Counted from the first letter of the stretch, positions 45,473-54,263 are shown. The stretch is 64,000 nucleotides of DNA from Hyphomicrobiales bacterium (GCA_900465665.1 UBJO01000046.1:1-64000); one strand, 5' to 3'. Made by a program: numbers and translations. Notes: generated by a model from the sequence alone, not told the origin.

Positions 45473-46393
45473 ATGCTGAAACGGGTTTCGTTCAAGAACA
45501 GAGGTATCGAAGTCGTCGGGAACATTCACCTGCCACCGGATTTTGACGAGGGTCGCGCGTATTCCGCGATCGTTCTTTCGACGCCCGGTAGCAGCGTCAA
45601 GGAGCAGATCGGCGCTATCTACGCCGAAAAGCTCTCAGGCCAGGGGTTCGTAGCGCTGGCCTTTGACCCGTCATTCCAAGGCGAGAGCGGCGGCGAACCG
45701 CGTGATCTTGAAGATCCAGCCGCACGGGTCGAGGACATCCGTTGCGCGGTCGATCACCTGACGACGCTCGCCTATGTTGACGAGGATCGGATCGGACTTC
45801 TGGGGATCTGTGCGGGCGGTGGCTACGCGATAAAGGCAGCCCAGATCGAGCCGCGCGTCAAGGCAGTGGGCACCGTCGTTGCCAACGACATTGGCGAAGC
45901 AATGCGGCGGCTGCTTCCCGACTACCGTCAGACCCTCCGGGACGTCGCAGCCGAGCGAACCGCGCAGGCCCGCGGTGCCCCACCACCCAGAGATCCCTGG
46001 ATTCCTGACAGCCTCGCGCAGGCCAAGGCCGCTGGGATCACCGATGCCGAATTGCTGGAAGCGGTCACGTTTTATCGGGAATCGCAGTATCGGCATCCGA
46101 ATTCGACGAACCGCCTGCTATTCATCAGCTATGGCGGTTTGCTTGGTTTCGACGCATTCAGCCTTGTGCCGGACTTACTCACCCAGCCGCTGCAGGTCGT
46201 CGTTGGTGGACGCCGCGGGCCGACCGGTCAATACGAAACGGGCAGGCGGTTGTTCGACCTGTCTCCGTCGAAGGTGAAGCACTTCCTCGAAGTCGAAGGT
46301 GCGGGACATTACGACTTGTACTACAAGCCGGAATATGTAGATCCGGCAGTCGCACGGTTGGCCAATTTCTATTCAGAGCATTTGGCATCCTAG
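45473..46393 (+). CDS. YcjY-type alpha/beta hydrolase (dienelactone-hydrolase-like)
   Basis: 306 residues. The nucleophile elbow is GICAGGGYAIKAA, with Cys in place of Ser as in dienelactone hydrolases and the YcjY family. The acid may be in the VVGGRRGPT region and the His is in GAGHYDLYY. N-terminal VSFKNRGIEVVGNIHLPPDF and AFDPSFQGESGGEPRDLEDP are family signatures. GGAAGG precedes the ATG. It may hydrolyse small esters or lactones; the co-transcribed oxidoreductase supports a degradation role. Confidence 0.88.
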   Translation: MLKRVSFKNRGIEVVGNIHLPPDFDEGRAYSAIVLSTPGSSVKEQIGAIYAEKLSGQGFVALAFDPSFQGESGGEPRDLEDPAARVEDIRCAVDHLTTLAYVDEDRIGLLGICAGGGYAIKAAQIEPRVKAVGTVVANDIGEAMRRLLPDYRQTLRDVAAERTAQARGAPPPRDPWIPDSLAQAKAAGITDAELLEAVTFYRESQYRHPNSTNRLLFISYGGLLGFDAFSLVPDLLTQPLQVVVGGRRGPTGQYETGRRLFDLSPSKVKHFLEVEGAGHYDLYYKPEYVDPAVARLANFYSEHLAS

Positions 46394-46407
46394 GATTTGA
46401 GGGCTTG

Positions 46408-47283
46408 CTAGGAGGCGCCGGAATCGAAACACTCGATCAACATCTCGGTCAGCACACGGACCTTCTTGGCAGGATTCTGTCCAGGAGGCCTGACCACGAA
46501 GATGCCAGCGGTGGGAGGCGGATGGTTGGGCATCACTTCCACGAGTGCGCCTAAGGCGATGTGCTGGTCCGTCAAACCATTTGGAAGTCTCGCAATGCCT
46601 AGCCCTTCCAGGGCGGCAGCAAGCAATGCAACTGCGTTGTCGGCCTTGAAGCGGCCTTGCGGGCGAATGTTGACTACCTCATCGCCATCTGTGACCGGCC
46701 ACACTTCCGTTCCCACCATAAGCGCTTCATGCTTGAGAAGTTCGTCCGGCCTTTCGGGCGAGCCGTTACGGGTAACGTAGTCGGGGCTGGCGACAAACTT
46801 CGCATAAAGAGGTCCCACGCGCCTCGCAACGAGATTGGAATCTGGCAGGTAGCCGATCCTGATCGCACAGTCGAACCCCTCGCTGATGAGATCGACGAAG
46901 CGGTCGGTGTAGCACGACGTGACCTGGAGTTGCGGATGTCGGCGCGCCATCTGAGACAAGACAGGGGCGAGGTGGGTCGGCCCGAACGACAAGGGAGCAG
47001 CGACCCTGATGCGCCCGCGAAGCTCGCCAGCGGGCAATATGGTCTCGCGAGCCGCGTCAATATCAGACGATATCCTCGCGGCGTAATCGCGAAACGTCTC
47101 GCCTTCTTCCGTCAACGCGATGCCGCGCGTCGTTCGTGCAACGAGCTGTACCCCAAGATCCGCCTCAAGACGCGCGATGCGCCGGCTGACCATGGACTTT
47201 GAGACGCCAAGCCGTTGCGCGGCAGGCGTGACGCCTCCAGCATCCGCGACTTCCACGAAGGTTCTGAGATCGTCAATGTCCAT
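46408..47283 (-). CDS. LysR-family transcriptional regulator
   Basis: 291 residues: DIDDLRTFVEVADAGGVTPA and LGVSKSMVSRRIARLEADLG form the HTH, the effector domain follows (PLSFGPTHLAPVLSQMARRH, CYTDRFVDLISEGFDCAIRI). The start at 47283 has GGGGGAACG upstream. Very similar along its length to the LysR at 42457, including the effector domain and the C-terminal AGIFVVRPPGQNPAKKV segment. Divergent from the isochorismatase/pirin pair, which is a likely target. Confidence 0.9.
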   Translation of the reverse strand: MDIDDLRTFVEVADAGGVTPAAQRLGVSKSMVSRRIARLEADLGVQLVARTTRGIALTEEGETFRDYAARISSDIDAARETILPAGELRGRIRVAAPLSFGPTHLAPVLSQMARRHPQLQVTSCYTDRFVDLISEGFDCAIRIGYLPDSNLVARRVGPLYAKFVASPDYVTRNGSPERPDELLKHEALMVGTEVWPVTDGDEVVNIRPQGRFKADNAVALLAAALEGLGIARLPNGLTDQHIALGALVEVMPNHPPPTAGIFVVRPPGQNPAKKVRVLTEMLIECFDSGAS

Positions 47284-47423
47284 CCAGCGTTCCCCCTTCT
47301 GCAACACAGCTCGCGTTTTTAAGGGCTACCGCATCAGGGGCCGCGATGACAAGGTTTTCGTGGAGCGCTCGGTTGTGGGCGTTCAAACCCATATCGCCGA
47401 ACTTTTAGCAAAAAGGATGCTCC

Positions 47424-48083
47424 ATGACCTTTCGTAACGGCCTCGCCTCGCTTCTGCGCCCCGAAGATTCCGTGCTCGTCCTCATTGACCACCAGCCGTA
47501 TCAGCTTGCGAACGTCAACAGCCACGAGCCGACGATGGTGGTCAACAACACGGTCGGCCTGGCGAAGGCGGCAAAGGCCTTCAACGTTCCCACTATCCTG
47601 ACGACCGTGATCGCGGCACGCGGCGGCAGCCTGTTCCCGCAGATCGCCGACGTCTTCCCCGGCCAGGAAATCATCGACCGGACGCTCATCAACACTTGGC
47701 AGGACCCAAAGGTCGTCGACGTCGTGAAGGCGACGGGCCGCAAGCAATTGATCATCGCCGGCCTCTGGACTGAGGTGTGTGTCGCTATGCCGGCAATACA
47801 GGCCGCTGGCGAAGGCTGGGATGTAACCGTTATCACGGACGCCTCGGGAGCGGTTTCGCACGAAGCGCATCAGCTTGCAATCCAGCGAATGATTGCAGCC
47901 GGTGTCAACATGATGACGTGGCTGGCACTCGCAGCCGAGTGGCAGCGCGACTGGGCCCGTGCCGAACAGGCTGCGAAGATCACCGACGTCATCGTCCAGC
48001 ATTCTGGTGGTAGCGGCATTGCCTATCTGTGGGAGCAGCAGCTGCTGAACACTCCCGCGCCCAAGGCTGGTGCTGGAGCCTAA
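47424..48083 (+). CDS. Isochorismatase-family hydrolase (YcaC-like)
   Basis: 219 residues. Catalytic-triad positions: Asp in LVLIDHQPYQL, Lys probably in the middle region (QDPKVVDVVKATGRKQ), Cys in LWTEVCVAMPAI. The C-terminal GWDVTVITDASGAVS and the long helical tail fit YcaC-type hydrolases of nicotinamide or related amides. AAGGATGCTCC precedes the ATG. Divergent from the LysR at 46408 and 88 bases ahead of pirin. Confidence 0.88.
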   Translation: MTFRNGLASLLRPEDSVLVLIDHQPYQLANVNSHEPTMVVNNTVGLAKAAKAFNVPTILTTVIAARGGSLFPQIADVFPGQEIIDRTLINTWQDPKVVDVVKATGRKQLIIAGLWTEVCVAMPAIQAAGEGWDVTVITDASGAVSHEAHQLAIQRMIAAGVNMMTWLALAAEWQRDWARAEQAAKITDVIVQHSGGSGIAYLWEQQLLNTPAPKAGAGA

Positions 48084-48171
48084 GCACGTTTAAAAAGGGG
48101 AGTTGGTGCGTCACGCGTCACCCCTCCTCGCCGTGAACGGATGGTCATCGGCCGAAGAAAAGGAGTTTAAT

Positions 48172-49107
48172 ATGAGCTGGAATCCCGCGATCGAACCAGG
48201 ATGCCCCGATGAGGTAGGCGTGGAGGCGATCGAGACCTTGATCGTTCCTCGCGCCCGCGACCTGGGCGGCTTCGAAGTCCGACGCGCACTGCCTGCGCCG
48301 AACCGACAGATGGTCGGCCCGTTCATATTCTTCGACCAGGCCGGTCCCGCCGAACTCCTAACAGGGCAGGGCGTCGACGTTCGACCTCATCCGCATATCG
48401 GTCTCGGCACAGTGACCTACCTATACCAGGGAGACTTCCATCACCGCGACAGCACCGGTGCCGACCAAATCATCAGGCCAGGCGAGTTGAACTGGATGGT
48501 CGCAGGCAAAGGCGTGTCGCATTCGGAGCGAACGAGTGCGGCGGCAAGAAGCGGCCCGAACAGCCTGTTCGGAATACAGACGTGGCTTGCTCTTCCTGAT
48601 AGTCACGAGGATGTGGCGCCTTCCTTCGAGCACCACGGCAGGAACGCGCTTCCAATGATTGAAGACCAGGGCGTCTCGGCGAGGCTCATCCTCGGAAACG
48701 CCTACGGTGCGCGCGCTCCCGCCAGGATGTTCTCCGATACCTTCTATGCCGACGTCAAACTGGATCCACAGGCCCGTCTTCCTATGCCGGACGATCATGA
48801 AGACCGCGCCATCTACGTCGTCGAAGGTTCGATCTCGGTCGCCGGCCAGGAATTCGCTAAAATGCAGATGATGGTCTTCCGTCCGGGTGACAGGATAACA
48901 GTGGCAGCCGGCGAACGGGGAGCCCGGATCATGATACTCGGAGGCGCTACCTTTTCCGGCTCGAGATACATCTGGTGGAACTTCGTAGCGTCGTCGATGG
49001 AACGTATCGAAGAGGCAAAGGAGCAATGGCGGGCCGGCAAGTGGGGCGAGGGCCGCTTTGACCTTCCTGCCGACGACCGCGGTGAATTCATACCCTTGCC
49101 CGATTGA
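48172..49107 (+). CDS. Pirin-family bicupin protein
   Basis: 311 residues with two cupin domains. The N-terminal pirin metal site shows His residues in RPHPHIGLGTVTYLYQGD and SHSERT (H, E), the equivalents of the Fe ligands of quercetinase-active pirins. The C-terminal domain (about 165-280) reads AIYVVEGSISVAGQEF. AAGGAGTT lies before ATG 48172. Pirins are quercetin-type dioxygenases or redox sensors; the neighbours suggest oxidative or electrophile detoxification. Confidence 0.92.
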   Translation: MSWNPAIEPGCPDEVGVEAIETLIVPRARDLGGFEVRRALPAPNRQMVGPFIFFDQAGPAELLTGQGVDVRPHPHIGLGTVTYLYQGDFHHRDSTGADQIIRPGELNWMVAGKGVSHSERTSAAARSGPNSLFGIQTWLALPDSHEDVAPSFEHHGRNALPMIEDQGVSARLILGNAYGARAPARMFSDTFYADVKLDPQARLPMPDDHEDRAIYVVEGSISVAGQEFAKMQMMVFRPGDRITVAAGERGARIMILGGATFSGSRYIWWNFVASSMERIEEAKEQWRAGKWGEGRFDLPADDRGEFIPLPD

Positions 49108-49135
49108 TGCCTAATGTAACATTTGGATGCGAGAG

Positions 49136-49152
49136 CCCGGCCTAATGCCGGG
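49136..49152 (+). terminator. Hairpin after the pirin gene
   Basis: CCCGGC-CTAAT-GCCGGG, a perfect six-base stem 28 bases after the pirin stop. No T tract follows, so efficiency is uncertain. Confidence 0.45.
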
Positions 49153-49184
49153 TAACAAACGGCGCTAATTCGTGGGAGAGGCTC

Positions 49185-49748
49185 ATGCCGGCAACAATGG
49201 ACGAAGTGCATCAGGCGGACGAGGCGTTGTTTCGGGCTGTTGATGCCGCGATCGACGCGGCCGTCCTTGCTACCGGCGACAAGCTCCGTTCCCTCGGTGT
49301 GCCTGCTTCGCCGCACGACTACTTCAGCGACGCTGCTCTTCGTCACCTCTTCCTTCGGCTGTGCGGCGCTGATCGCCGAACATTCCAGGACGGCGATCCC
49401 GAAGTCGCCTGGAAGATCCTCTACGCCGGCCGCAACGTCGCTAGACGGTGGGAGCGGCAGCAACGCTGGACGGCAACTGTTCGAAACAGGCCGGACGGCC
49501 CAGAAGACATCGCGAAGGGTCAGAGCGAAGGACAGGAGTTGGCAAGATCGGCGGAATCCTTTGCCCTAAGAGCCGTCCTTCGCACATTGATTGAGCACGC
49601 GCGTACCACAGATCCCCAGATCGACGCTCGGCTACGGGCGATGGTTGAAGCCCATGCCGCTGAGCCGACCGAAGGCTCCCAAGCAGAGCGAGTGTTTATG
49701 GAAACTGCGCGAAACTCCATATCGACCTTTACCAAGACGCCGGACTAG
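49185..49748 (+). CDS. Hypothetical protein, paralogue of the next gene
   Basis: 187 residues. The N-terminal half (about 1-100) is related to the following gene: LFLRLCGADRRTFQDGDPEV and WKILYAGRNVARRW align with MCGADPDTLAGGDPEIAYHV. The C-terminal half is a long helix-rich tail (LRTLIEHARTTDPQIDARLR). GGAGAGGCTC precedes the ATG. No known domain or catalytic motif; the conserved Cys-Gly-Ala-Asp suggests a small common fold. Confidence 0.65.
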   Translation: MPATMDEVHQADEALFRAVDAAIDAAVLATGDKLRSLGVPASPHDYFSDAALRHLFLRLCGADRRTFQDGDPEVAWKILYAGRNVARRWERQQRWTATVRNRPDGPEDIAKGQSEGQELARSAESFALRAVLRTLIEHARTTDPQIDARLRAMVEAHAAEPTEGSQAERVFMETARNSISTFTKTPD

Positions 49749-49777
49749 AGAAGCGCATTTCGCTGAAGGATAATAGC

Positions 49778-50119
49778 ATGAAGAAACGAGGTGCTGTCGG
49801 CAGTGCCGCCGACAAGGAAATCGCCGATGTCATCACGGGCGCGGATCAGATGTTGGCCAAAGCCATTTCCGCCGCTCTACGAGAAGTGAGCGATAAAGTT
49901 GCCGAGAACATGGCGGCGATCGGACATCAGGCAGCAACACCCGCGCTCGAATATTTCGCTGCGGTCGTTCATCAGCGCATGTATTGCCTCATGTGCGGCG
50001 CCGATCCGGACACATTGGCAGGAGGCGATCCTGAAATCGCATACCACGTCATTCGCAACAGTCAAAATATAGCGGTGCACTATTGGGGGGCTGAGATCGC
50101 GGTCTATCCGGCCAAATAA
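49778..50119 (+). CDS. Hypothetical protein, short paralogue of the previous gene
   Basis: 113 residues: ADQMLAKAISAALREVSDKV, then LEYFAAVVHQRMYCLMCGAD and DPEIAYHVIRNSQNIAVHYW. It matches the N-terminal half of the 49185 protein (CGAD, GDPE[VI], ArNVA/SQNIA, W) but lacks its tail. AAGGATAATAGC precedes the ATG; the two genes are 29 bases apart, one operon by appearance. Likely a tandem duplication with divergence. Confidence 0.65.
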   Translation: MKKRGAVGSAADKEIADVITGADQMLAKAISAALREVSDKVAENMAAIGHQAATPALEYFAAVVHQRMYCLMCGADPDTLAGGDPEIAYHVIRNSQNIAVHYWGAEIAVYPAK

Positions 50120-50300
50120 TCGGATATGGATCGCTGAACAAGTGGAGAGGCGCCGAAAGAACTCGACCTATTTGCGAATTCGCTTTTGACTGTCCCTTGT
50201 CAGCTTGCCTTGAGCGCTAGAGGTAGCGCGTACCTTTCAGGTGGGCGTCAGTATCGATCGGTAGCTGCGGGTGGCTGGATCAAAGAGGAGATTCGATCAC

Positions 50301-50726
50301 ATGTCTCGACACAAAGGCATTCTTGTAGGGCTTGGATTGCTATGCATGGCAACTCCATCGCTCGCCGCCACCACGGTTCAGGTGACTGAAGGAGGAGAGG
50401 GCGGCGGACCGATGACATTGACGGTGGACCAGTCAACCGTGAAGGCTGGGGAAGTGATATTCAAAGTTCACAACGATGCGATGACGGAAGAACATGAAAT
50501 GGTGCTGGTCAAGCTAAAGGCTGCAGACCAGCAGATCCCAATTATTCAGTCCAAACACCGGGTTGATGAGAAGCACCTTAAGAGCCTTGGCGAGGTTTCC
50601 GACCTCAAGCCGGGAGCGGACGGCACCCTAAAGGCAAAGTTGGCACCAGGATCTTATCTCCTGCTTTGCAATATCAAGGGACACTACGAAGCGGGCATGC
50701 ATGCCGTGCTGACAGCGGTTAAGTGA
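50301..50726 (+). CDS. Periplasmic cupredoxin-like copper protein
   Basis: 141 residues with a Sec signal peptide (ending ATPSLAA). The mature domain is a small cupredoxin: His in TEEHEMVLVKL and the C-terminal LLLCNIKGHYEAGMHAVL with Cys, His and Met in type-1 copper order. These positions match azurin/plastocyanin-like folds used in copper handling or electron transfer. AGAGGAG precedes by ten bases. Stand-alone gene; ends before a hairpin at 50734. Confidence 0.88.
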   Translation: MSRHKGILVGLGLLCMATPSLAATTVQVTEGGEGGGPMTLTVDQSTVKAGEVIFKVHNDAMTEEHEMVLVKLKAADQQIPIIQSKHRVDEKHLKSLGEVSDLKPGADGTLKAKLAPGSYLLLCNIKGHYEAGMHAVLTAVK

Positions 50727-50733
50727 TACTGCG

Positions 50734-50754
50734 CCGGCAGCGCCTTGCTGCCGG
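50734..50754 (+). terminator. Hairpin after the cupredoxin gene
   Basis: CCGGCAGC-GCCTT-GCTGCCGG, perfect eight-base stem, eight bases after the stop. No T tract follows. Confidence 0.5.
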
Positions 50755-51092
50755 AACGCACTCTCGGCTGAGGAAAGCAGTCTACAGCACGGGGTGGGCG
50801 ATGCGTGGTTGAAAACTCTACAACAGACCGACCTCTGCGACGTTGTCGAATCACTGTCGGTTTTGTGGGATCCAGTGGTCAAAGCGCTGCTGTCACCGAG
50901 CCGTTCCAGCTGTTCAGCCCCAAGGCTCCGACACCAATCATTTGGTTCCCCGCTTCGCTCGACAGGCGCGTTCATCGACCTCGACGTGGCGCCACAACTC
51001 ACGGTCAGGCTGTGCTGCATCATTAAGAGCAGGAAAAGCTACAGTAGCGTACCGCGCATTGCCGACAAAAATGCCATTCTATTGACCCCTAG
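50755..51092. other. Intergenic left of the IS5-type element
   Basis: About 340 bases without gene support. Frames (50794-51108) lack ribosome sites. The stretch ends in the CTAG target duplication (51089-51092). Confidence 0.4.
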
Positions 51093-51168
51093 CAGGCTGT
51101 TAAGATAGGCGCTGGCAAATACGCTGTTGTCGTGTTTCACTCGTTTTATGGCGATTTGGAGATGACGG

Positions 51169-52257
51169 ATGCGTGACTGCGATGTGAGGGCAGGCGAACT
51201 CTTCAGCTATGTGGATCTGGAGGCTCGTGTTCGAAAGGATCATCCTCTACAGGGCATCCGGCAGATCGTGAACGAGGCGCTCGTTTCCTTGGAACGCGAG
51301 TTCGCGGCACTCTATTCTCCGATTGGACGGGCCTTGATCGCGCCTGAGAAGCTTCTGCGGGCAACGCTTCTGCAGGCCTTCTATTGGATCCGTTCCGAAC
51401 GGCTTTTGATGGAACGGCTGAAATACGACCTTCTGTTCCGCTGGTTTGTCGAAATTGCTGACGATCCAGCATGGGATCATTCGGTGTTTTCAAAGAACCG
51501 CGACCGGTTGCTGGAAGGCGACATCTCCGCGAAGTTCCTGGGCGCGATCCTTTCCCAAACTAAGGTAAAACGGCTACTGTCCACAGACCATTTCTCTGTC
51601 GATGGCACGCCGATCGAAGGCTGGGCGTCGATCAAGAGTTTCAGGCCAAGGAATGGCTCAGGCGACCGACCATCCGATGGTGGCGGTCGAACGTGGAAGC
51701 AGGCTCATGGCGAAAGGCATTCCAACGAGACGCATGCTTTAAAGACGGATCCAATTGCAATGCTTTATAAGAAAGGCAAAGGCACGGAGGCCAAGCTGTG
51801 CTTCATGGAGCACGAAGTGATGGAAAACCGCCGTTGCCTGGTGGTCGATGCCCATCTGACAGAGGCCAGCGGATATGCTGAACGGGTAGCGGCGCTGCAC
51901 ATGATCGGGCCCTTCACCGACGAGACACAAGCGATCACGCTGGGTGCCGACAATGCCACCTATGACACAAACGACTTCGTTAAAGATCTACGGTCGATGA
52001 AGGTGACGCCGCATGTGGCGCAGAACGTCAATAGTCGCCGCTCGGGTTTCGAAGGACGCACAACACGCCATCCTGGCGACGGGGTCAGCCGCCGCATTCG
52101 CAAGCGCATTGAGGAGGCGTTTGGTTGGATCAAAACCGTCGCGGGACAGGGCAAGACAAAGTTGCGCGGACGCGACCGTGTCGGATGGGCTTTCACCTTC
52201 GCGGCCGCCGCCTACACTCTTGTGCGGCTGCCGAAGCTCATGACGGAGACAGGCTGA
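51169..52257 (+). CDS. IS5-family transposase
   Basis: 362 residues, full length. The N-terminal DUF772 region (LFSYVDLEARVRKDHPLQGI, WDHSVFSKNRDRLLEGD) is followed by the DDE core: Asp in FSVDGTPIEGW, Asp in LGADNATYDTND, Glu in RRIRKRIEEAFGWIKTVAGQ. No frameshift or stop, so it may be active. Confidence 0.93.
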   Translation: MRDCDVRAGELFSYVDLEARVRKDHPLQGIRQIVNEALVSLEREFAALYSPIGRALIAPEKLLRATLLQAFYWIRSERLLMERLKYDLLFRWFVEIADDPAWDHSVFSKNRDRLLEGDISAKFLGAILSQTKVKRLLSTDHFSVDGTPIEGWASIKSFRPRNGSGDRPSDGGGRTWKQAHGERHSNETHALKTDPIAMLYKKGKGTEAKLCFMEHEVMENRRCLVVDAHLTEASGYAERVAALHMIGPFTDETQAITLGADNATYDTNDFVKDLRSMKVTPHVAQNVNSRRSGFEGRTTRHPGDGVSRRIRKRIEEAFGWIKTVAGQGKTKLRGRDRVGWAFTFAAAAYTLVRLPKLMTETG

Positions 52258-52601
52258 TGGCGAGAGTTCCTGCTTTCGCCAAGGCCTTCGCCGGTCGCTG
52301 GCGCATCGTCGAGATGGACAACTGGGACAATGACGCTCTCGATCTCGTAGACGAGGCGCATCTGACATTCCAGGGCACGGCCGCCGGCGAAATCGCGTTC
52401 GTTGCTCTCAAGGGCTTTCTCGATGTCCGCTACGGCGCGCGCAGTGGATCAGCCTTTGCGGAGTTCTCGTGGGAAGGACAAGACGGGAATGACCGGGTCT
52501 GTGGTCGCGGATGGGCAGCACTTGGCTCTGCTGGACGCCTTGTCGGTCATATCTATATCCACAACGGAGACGATTCCGGCTTCGTGTGCGAACGCGACTG
52601 A
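52257..52601 (+). CDS. IS passenger protein
   Basis: 114 residues starting at ATG 52257, which overlaps the transposase stop (TGATG), so translation is coupled. The sequence (FAGRWRIVEMDNWDNDALDL, EAHLTFQGTAAGEIAFVALK, EFSWEGQDGNDRVCGRGWAA, GHIYIHNGDDSGFVCERD) is a small beta-rich conserved hypothetical, with no DNA-binding or known resistance motif. It lies entirely inside the terminal repeats. I recall similar small proteins in other genomes, but no function. Confidence 0.72.
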   Translation: MARVPAFAKAFAGRWRIVEMDNWDNDALDLVDEAHLTFQGTAAGEIAFVALKGFLDVRYGARSGSAFAEFSWEGQDGNDRVCGRGWAALGSAGRLVGHIYIHNGDDSGFVCERD

Positions 52602-52623
52602 CGTCTTCAACACCCTGCTAGGG

Positions 52624-52847
52624 CACAGCCGACTGCGCATCAGAAAAAGACGTAATGCGGCACCGGCAAGCACCAACCGATGCCCCGCCAGCCGGAGACG
52701 GGTGGTAGTGCGTGGCGAACGATAATGCGCGTCTGTGAAGCCGCCATGCTTTCCGGGGCTCGCTCAAGCCGACGCGTGTCATGCGTCGGTGGGCGGCAAC
52801 AGCATTTCTTGGGCGCTGTTTTCATCGGGCTGCATCGCGTTCCCGCG
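52624..52847. other. Intergenic right of the IS5-type element
   Basis: About 220 bases with no supported gene. A GC-rich segment with GTGTCATGCGTC precedes the promoter-like motif at 52848. Confidence 0.35.
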
Positions 52848-52872
52848 GGAACCGATTAAAACCTCGTGAGTT
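52848..52872 (+). promoter_or_regulatory. GGAAC-N16-AGTT, EcfG/RpoE2-like promoter
   Basis: GGAAC (52848-52852), 16 bases, AGTT (52869-52872), 30 bases before the DUF3606 start. Confidence 0.5.
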
Positions 52873-52901
52873 TCACGATGGTAAAATCAGGAGAAAACAA
52901 G

Positions 52902-53078
52902 ATGTCAACTACATCGAGAGGCCGCTCGCAGGATCGCGCTCGCGTCGCAGCAGGCCAGGACAACGAAGTGAGATACGAAGCAAAGAAAGAAGAAGTCTCC
53001 AAGGAAGCCTTAAAAGGAGCCGTAAGGAAGGCGGGCAATTCCCGCAAAAAGGTAGAAGCTGAACTCGGTCGAAAATGA
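52902..53078 (+). CDS. DUF3606 small protein
   Basis: 58 residues, MSTTSRGRSQDRARVAAGQD followed by NEVRYEAKKEEVSKEALKGA, the DUF3606 signature (a short helix pair), and a Lys/Arg-rich end. AGGAG lies 10 bases before the ATG at 52902; a longer frame start has no ribosome site. Family members are small stress-associated proteins of unknown role. Overlaps the following gene start (ATGA). Confidence 0.8.
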   Translation: MSTTSRGRSQDRARVAAGQDNEVRYEAKKEEVSKEALKGAVRKAGNSRKKVEAELGRK

Positions 53079-53362
53079 ACATCGTCTCGGACCTTAGAAC
53101 ACTTCCACCACTCGAACGGCGCGCCGTTCTTGAGCGACTTGCAACCACGCTCTCTGACACCGCAGCACTTGCAGCCTCCGAAGGCGAAGACGCGCTCGAG
53201 TTGGTGATGCGCTCGGTTGGCTTGGCGTTGCGCGAAGTGGCAGCTGATTTGGCGACGGTCGACGTCGTTCTCGCTCAAGACGTCGCCGTGCGCGCGATGA
53301 GCCTCATTATGACATTCCACGCCCGACACCCTCATTTACTGGCCGGGCCGACGCTGCACTAA
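53075..53362 (+). CDS. Small helical hypothetical protein
   Basis: 95 residues, all-helical by pattern (RRAVLERLATTLSDTAALAA, then VMRSVGLALREVAADLATVD). Its ATG overlaps the DUF3606 stop, so it belongs to the same transcript. No domain recognised. Confidence 0.6.
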   Translation: MNIVSDLRTLPPLERRAVLERLATTLSDTAALAASEGEDALELVMRSVGLALREVAADLATVDVVLAQDVAVRAMSLIMTFHARHPHLLAGPTLH

Positions 53363-53450
53363 AATCGGTATCGTTTTATCGACGCCCCGTCACCCCTGTC
53401 CGCAGACCATGTCCTTCGAACCTGGCAGCATAGCCATCAGGAGAATCTAA

Positions 53451-53699
53451 ATGTCGATCAAAGTTGAAGGTAGCCAACACAGCATCGACGACGCATCACA
53501 GTGCGTCACACTCGTGGAGGTGGCGGTCATCTCCGATGGTCAGCGTGTGCCGATGGGCTTGATGAACAAGGACCAGGCCCTTGCGCTTCCAGATGAAATC
53601 GAGGTCGAGGTCTCTCATCCCGAACACGAAGCGGGTTCGACAAACACCTACATAAGCCGCGACGAACTCAAGGAGCATGTCGAGGTGAACGGAGGATGA
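53451..53699 (+). CDS. Small hypothetical protein
   Basis: 82 residues: MSIKVEGSQHSIDDASQCVT, VAVISDGQRVPMGLMNKDQA, VSHPEHEAGSTNTYISRDEL. AGGAG sits eight bases before the ATG. Mixed beta/alpha appearance, no known family. Conserved small stress-type protein is a guess. Confidence 0.6.
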   Translation: MSIKVEGSQHSIDDASQCVTLVEVAVISDGQRVPMGLMNKDQALALPDEIEVEVSHPEHEAGSTNTYISRDELKEHVEVNGG

Positions 53700-53928
53700 T
53701 TGCCTGGTCGCAGACCGATCCATGAGCATTTGCTCGACTGGCCGTGAACGACAAATCGGACCACTGTGGCCCACGCTCTCGGCACCTTTTTTCGACAAGC
53801 GGACAACTATCCCGGCGGTTCGAGTTGCCGCGAATAGCGGTTTGGGTGCTTGTCAAGGTGGGATCGGTCTTCGCCGCACGTTGACGAACACCGTTCATCT
53901 CCTACCTCCTCTTTTCATGGAGGTTCCC

Positions 53929-54159
53929 ATGCGCAAAGACAACGAAATCCCTCTTATGCAACAGGCCGTCCTGCACTGGTATCGATACTACGAAGTTTCA
54001 CCCGACGAACCATCGTCTCGTGTGCTTCGACTGGCAGCAACTAAGTTGTATGGGGAGGGCTATCGAAGCGTCGAAGATATAGCAACGATGCTCATAGGAA
54101 CCTATGTCGGCATCTGGTCCACCAAAGTGAATGCTCCCGGGTCATCAGCGGTCCACTGA
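53929..54159 (+). CDS. Small hypothetical protein
   Basis: 76 residues starting MRKDNEIPLMQQAVLHWYRY. GGAGGTTCCC upstream fixes ATG 53929. The middle (LRLAATKLYGEGYRSVEDIA) suggests helices. No domain; no Cys. Alone on its strand between other small genes. Confidence 0.55.
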   Translation: MRKDNEIPLMQQAVLHWYRYYEVSPDEPSSRVLRLAATKLYGEGYRSVEDIATMLIGTYVGIWSTKVNAPGSSAVH

Positions 54160-54263
54160 GAAAGCAGTTTCGCCGTTGCAATAGCCAGGGACGCTAGGCT
54201 GAATTGTTGTAGAGACGTCCATGCGGTACCCGCAACGATCGACACGTTCAGATGGAGAGTTGG

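Larger units (their letters stand above)
51093..52617 (+). mobile_element. IS5-type insertion sequence with passenger gene
   Basis: About 1.5 kb. Terminal inverted repeats: left CAGGCTGTTAAGA from 51093; right, read inward on the reverse strand, CAGGGTGTTGAAGA ending 52617. Both ends are bordered by CTAG (51089-51092 and 52618-52621), a four-base duplication of the YTAR type used by IS5 elements. It holds a complete transposase gene and a downstream overlapping passenger gene. Confidence 0.85.
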
